From: Cytidiella melzeri
Taxonomy: Eukaryota > Basidiomycota > Agaricomycetes > Polyporales > Irpicaceae
Direction of reading: 5' to 3'
Assembly: GCA_022592445.1 (NCBI GenBank)
Contig: JABYQR010000431.1
Span: forward strand, 1 to 35,115
Length of the DNA stretch: 35,115 nucleotides
Position numbers and translations under genes: made by a program. Each line of letters opens with the position of its first letter. Positions within the stretch are counted from its first letter, which is position 1. Positions 31,858-35,115 of this stretch are shown in pieces. The notes beneath the pieces were generated by a model, which had not been told where the DNA came from, searched no databases, and worked only from the letters and a program-made list of their open reading frames with translations.

Positions 31858-32155
31858 AGGGAAAGAACAATAAGGAGCCCATGTGGACGGTATCTATGAC
31901 GTCAAACCCTAGCTATGGGCTGAGCCATGTGCTTGTAGCCATGTGGTCTTACTTAAGCTAAGTCACATGCCAGTGTGACGTAGTAGCAAGTAATGTGACC
32001 GTGTGGAGCGTCTAAGCCACGTGATACGGGCGCTTAATAGACGTGCAAAGGAGTTTATGCGAAGAGAATTGAAACTAGGTTGTAGCCCGGAGTTTTACAG
32101 ATAAAAACAAGAGGTAAATTGCGAAAATTAAGGGCTAGTCAGGCCATCCATGACA
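31858..32155 (-). repeat. 3' LTR of the chromovirus (left boundary approximate)
   Basis: On the minus strand a polypurine tract AGGAGGGGGGTAA is followed immediately by TGTCATGGATGG at 32155, the standard start of a Gypsy 3' LTR. The left end is set by the junction with LTR copy B and is not fixed by sequence, because the 5' LTR of this element is outside the window. Confidence 0.65.
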
Positions 32156-32320
32156 TTACCCCCCTCCTAAAATCGAGCGTCCTCGCGAAGCATCACTGTG
32201 CTGTGGTGATAGAGGTCTTCTACCCGTCTACAGGGATTCAGCAGAATTGCCCCGATTGTCTAGTCAGAAGGATGCTAGGAAGTTTCTCCCCTTCTGGTGT
32301 CGTTGACTCGACGTTACCCG
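32156..32320. other. chromovirus 3' untranslated sequence and polypurine tract
   Basis: The short stretch lies between the pol stop codon (32321) and the 3' LTR. The purine run AGGAGGGGGG on the minus strand (about 32160-32170) is the plus-strand DNA primer site of the retrotransposon. Confidence 0.6.
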
Positions 32321-35115
32321 TCAGTGTGATGTTCTTGAGATATCCAGACCAATGTGTTTGCCTTCATCCCAGCTAAGATCGTATGTAGATGGATAGATCG
32401 TGCGAAGGAAAGCGGGGTCGGTCTGGGTATTGAATTCCCGAAAGTGCGAGCGGAGATCCGCGAAGAGTGAAGCTTTGATGACCCGGGGCGCTCCGGGGTT
32501 TGCTTTGTAGAAGTCGTCAATCGCTTCTTGACTATTCTCGAGGTTTTCTACTGGTTCCCAGCTATTGTGTCCATCTGAATACCCTTCCCATTTGACAAGG
32601 AATTGCAATTTCTTCCAACGTCCGTGTAGCCTGCTGTCTAGCACTTTTTCGACGACGTACTGTTCTTCTCCTTCTATGATGATAGGATCAGGAGGTGGAG
32701 GTACGTCTTTGCCGTTGTCGTGCCAGGGACTTAGACGGTTGATATGGAAGACGGGGTGGATTTGGAGATAGCTGGGTAAATCGAGTTTGTAATCGAGATC
32801 GCCAATGCGTTCGATGACCTTGTACGGGCCGAGCTGTCGAGGACCGAGTTTAGGGGTAGCCTGATGAATCTGGACGTTCTTAGCGTTTAGCCAGACCATG
32901 TCTCCTACTTGGAAGACGCGTGGAGAGCGCTTCTCAGACTCATAGAGTTGCTTCATCTTTTCTTTGCTTAGACGAAGAGCTGCTTCGGTCTCTTTGCGTA
33001 CTCGAGCCATATTGTCAAGGCGCTCATCGAGTGATGGGATATTGCTTCGCTTGCCGACTGGTATGGTGAAGTCAGGGCGATATCCATAGATGACCTCAAA
33101 CGGTGTTTGGGAGTTACCCGCGTGTACTCGCGAGTTGAGTGCAAACTCAGCCGCCGGTAGATGATCGACCCAGTCGTCTTGTCGTTGCTGACAGAATAGA
33201 CGCAGATACTGTTCAATATCCTGGTTTTTGCGTTCGACTTTGCCATTTCCTTGCGGATGATAGGCGGTCGTAAAACCAGTTTCTATGCCTAAGCGGTGAT
33301 AGAGCGCACGCATGAAGCGTGCTGCAAACTGGGGTCCTCGGTCAGAGAACACCTTCTTGGGAATGCCGTGAAGTCGGAATACTTCTTTGTAATGTAGATC
33401 GGCAATCCCCTCAGCGTTAACTTTAGTGGTGGTGGGATGATGTGCGTTTGATCGGAGTAATGGTCGACGTAGACCGCGATCGAATCAAATCCCTTAGAAG
33501 GTGGTAGCTGAGTGATGAGATCTACTCCGACGTGTTCCCAAGGTCCGGCCGGAGTTTCCTGAGGCTGTAGTACTGCTTTAGATGTGGAGCTGACTTGTAA
33601 CGCTGACAGCGATCACAGCCTAGTACGTAAGTCTCTACGAAGGCATTCATCTTCGGCCACCAATAGTGTCGTGAGACTAGCTCTATGGTGCCGTGTTTGC
33701 CCGGATGACCAGCTGCGGGTGTGTCATGGCAAGATTTGACAATTTCGTGACGGAGCTCTTTGTTGTTAGGGATGTAGAGTTTTCCCTTGTAATAGATGAG
33801 CCCGTCACTCTCTTCCCATTCGAGTAAACCGCCGACAAGTTTGCGAGGACCCTTTTTGCGAAGGGTAACGAGAGCTTGTGCGACTTCTGCTTCTTGCTCC
33901 GTGCATTCTCGGATCTTTGATTCGAGTGGAGAAGCAGTGGCGAGCGCACTGGTAGCGAGGATCCGGAAGTGTTCCGGTTTCAGTACCACCTGATCCTTGT
34001 TGTCTTCTTCGTCCGTGACAGCGTGAGAGTGAAGACGAGAGAGAGGATCAGCATGTATCATGGTACTACCGGGCTTGTGTACCAACACAAAGTCGAAGTC
34101 AGCCAAGAGTAATGACCAACGTGCTTGACGTCGAGTGAGGTGTTGCGCAGTCTTCCAGTACTGCAGGTTTGCGTGATCTGTCCAGATCTCAAACGGTTCC
34201 TTGAGCCCCTCAAGGTAGTGGCGCCAATCTTTGAGAGCCTCGGTGATGGCTAACATCTCCCGATCAAAGATTTCGTAGTTACGCTCTGCTTCAGTCATAG
34301 AGGCGGACCGGTAGGCGATAGGGTGGTAGAATCCATCTTCCTTCGATTTCTGGGAGATGATTCCACCGGTCGCATAGCCCGAGGCATCGACTTCTAGACG
34401 TGTAGGGAGTTCAGGGTCCCAGACTGCCAAGATAGGCTTAGTGGTAAAGGCCTTCTTTAGCAGCGTGAAGGCAGTCTCTTGTGCTGGACCCCAGACGAAC
34501 GGTACGTCCTTCTTAGTAAGGTCGTGTAGAGGCCGTGCGTGCTTTGAGAAGTCTTGAAAGAAGCGGCGATAGAAGTTGGCAAACCCGATGAATCCTCTGA
34601 CTTCTTTGAGGTTCTTGGGTGTGGGCCACGTAGAAACTGCTTGGACTTTGACAGGGTCCATAGCTACTTCGCCGGCGCGAATGATCAACCCGAGGTACTC
34701 GATCTCAGATTTCTCAAACTCGCACTTTTCCGGCCGGAGGTAGAGATCGTGCTGTTGAAGTCGCTCGAGGACTTCATGTACAACCTTGCGATGCTCTGTC
34801 AGGTTGTTGCTCCAGATCAAGATGTCATCTAGATAGACAGCCACCTTGCCTTCGGCGACGAGGTCGGCGAAGATGTTGTCCATCAGAGCTTGGAAGGTAG
34901 CGGGTGAGTTCGTGAGACCGAAGAACATGACTTTAGGTTCGAAGAGTCCTCGGTTGGTAACGAAAGCCGCTTTGTACTCATCTCCTTCTTTGATGCGGAC
35001 ATTGTGATATCCCCAACGAACATCGAATTTGGTGAAGATCTTTGCACCCTTGAGCTTGTTGATAATGTCGGTGGCAAGCGGTAGAGGGTAGCGGTTCTTC
35101 ACGGTGATGTCGTTG
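32321..35115 (-). pseudogene. pol: chromovirus pol with two frameshifts in integrase, partial
   Basis: The first frame (35115-33522) holds reverse transcriptase (KNRYPLPL, FTKFDVRWGYHNVR, catalytic YLDDILIWS near 34840), RNase H (LEVDASGYATGG, EIWTDHANLQYW) and the integrase zinc-binding motif (HDTPAAGHPGKHG, then CDRCQRYKS). Near 33578 the reading continues one frame over (QETPAGPWEHVGVDLI, first catalytic Asp). Near 33435 it shifts again to the frame 33352-32321, with FSDRGPQF (second Asp), the YHPQGNGKVERKNQ motif (catalytic Glu) and a C-terminal chromodomain (RWKKLQFLVKWEGYSDGHNS, WEPVENL). Each break looks like loss of one base. All three frames are otherwise open, so inactivation is recent or reflects base-calling errors. 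The chromodomain typically directs integration to heterochromatin. Confidence 0.88.

Larger units (their letters stand above)
31858..35115 (-). mobile_element. chromovirus (Ty3/Gypsy with chromodomain), partial
   Basis: Minus-strand order is reverse transcriptase, RNase H, integrase, chromodomain, polypurine tract, 3' LTR. Gag, protease and the 5' LTR are beyond the right edge. The element abuts the truncated LTR copy B of the other Gypsy family, as expected if it inserted into it. Confidence 0.85.

Overview
The window is from a filamentous basidiomycete, most likely an Agaricomycete wood decayer. The evidence is genes cut by many introns of about 50 nt with GT...AG ends, a secreted CBM1-GH5 cellulase, a homeodomain regulator, and LTR retrotransposons including a chromodomain-bearing chromovirus. 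It is nuclear eukaryotic DNA, so operons and ribosome binding sites do not apply. No rRNA or tRNA gene was recognised.

Layout. Positions 1-3824 hold the right-hand part of a Ty3/Gypsy element on the minus strand: pol (integrase start, RNase H, reverse transcriptase, protease-like part) runs off the left edge, followed by a short proline-rich gag-like frame and an LTR. Positions 4595-29256 form a compact gene island: Alba-domain protein (+), RSF1-like DDT/WHIM/PHD chromatin protein (-), a MED25-like Mediator subunit with a 27-glutamine tract (-), a Ser/Thr-rich secreted or GPI-anchored protein (-), the OLA1/YchF ATPase (+), a SARAF-like calcium-entry regulator (-), a CBM1-GH5 endoglucanase (+), a homeodomain transcription factor (+), an MFS transporter (-) and a Med19/Rox3-like Mediator subunit (-). 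Positions 29473-35115 are repeat-rich: a T-poor block, an 11-bp minisatellite, a second copy of the left LTR in opposite orientation, and a chromovirus (minus strand) whose 3' LTR abuts that copy and whose integrase carries two frameshifts.

The genes do not form one pathway, but three act on RNA polymerase II transcription or chromatin (RSF1-like, MED25-like, Med19-like) and a fourth is a sequence-specific regulator. The most interesting signals are the MED25-like protein with both a VWA and a C-terminal activator-binding-like region, the duplicated element in the one long intron of OLA1, the strong hairpin at 3935-4031, the T-poor block at 29779-30340 with a recurring motif, and the inverted LTR copies bracketing the island. 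All exon joins below were read by eye from splice consensus and protein family conservation. Where a join is not resolved this is stated.
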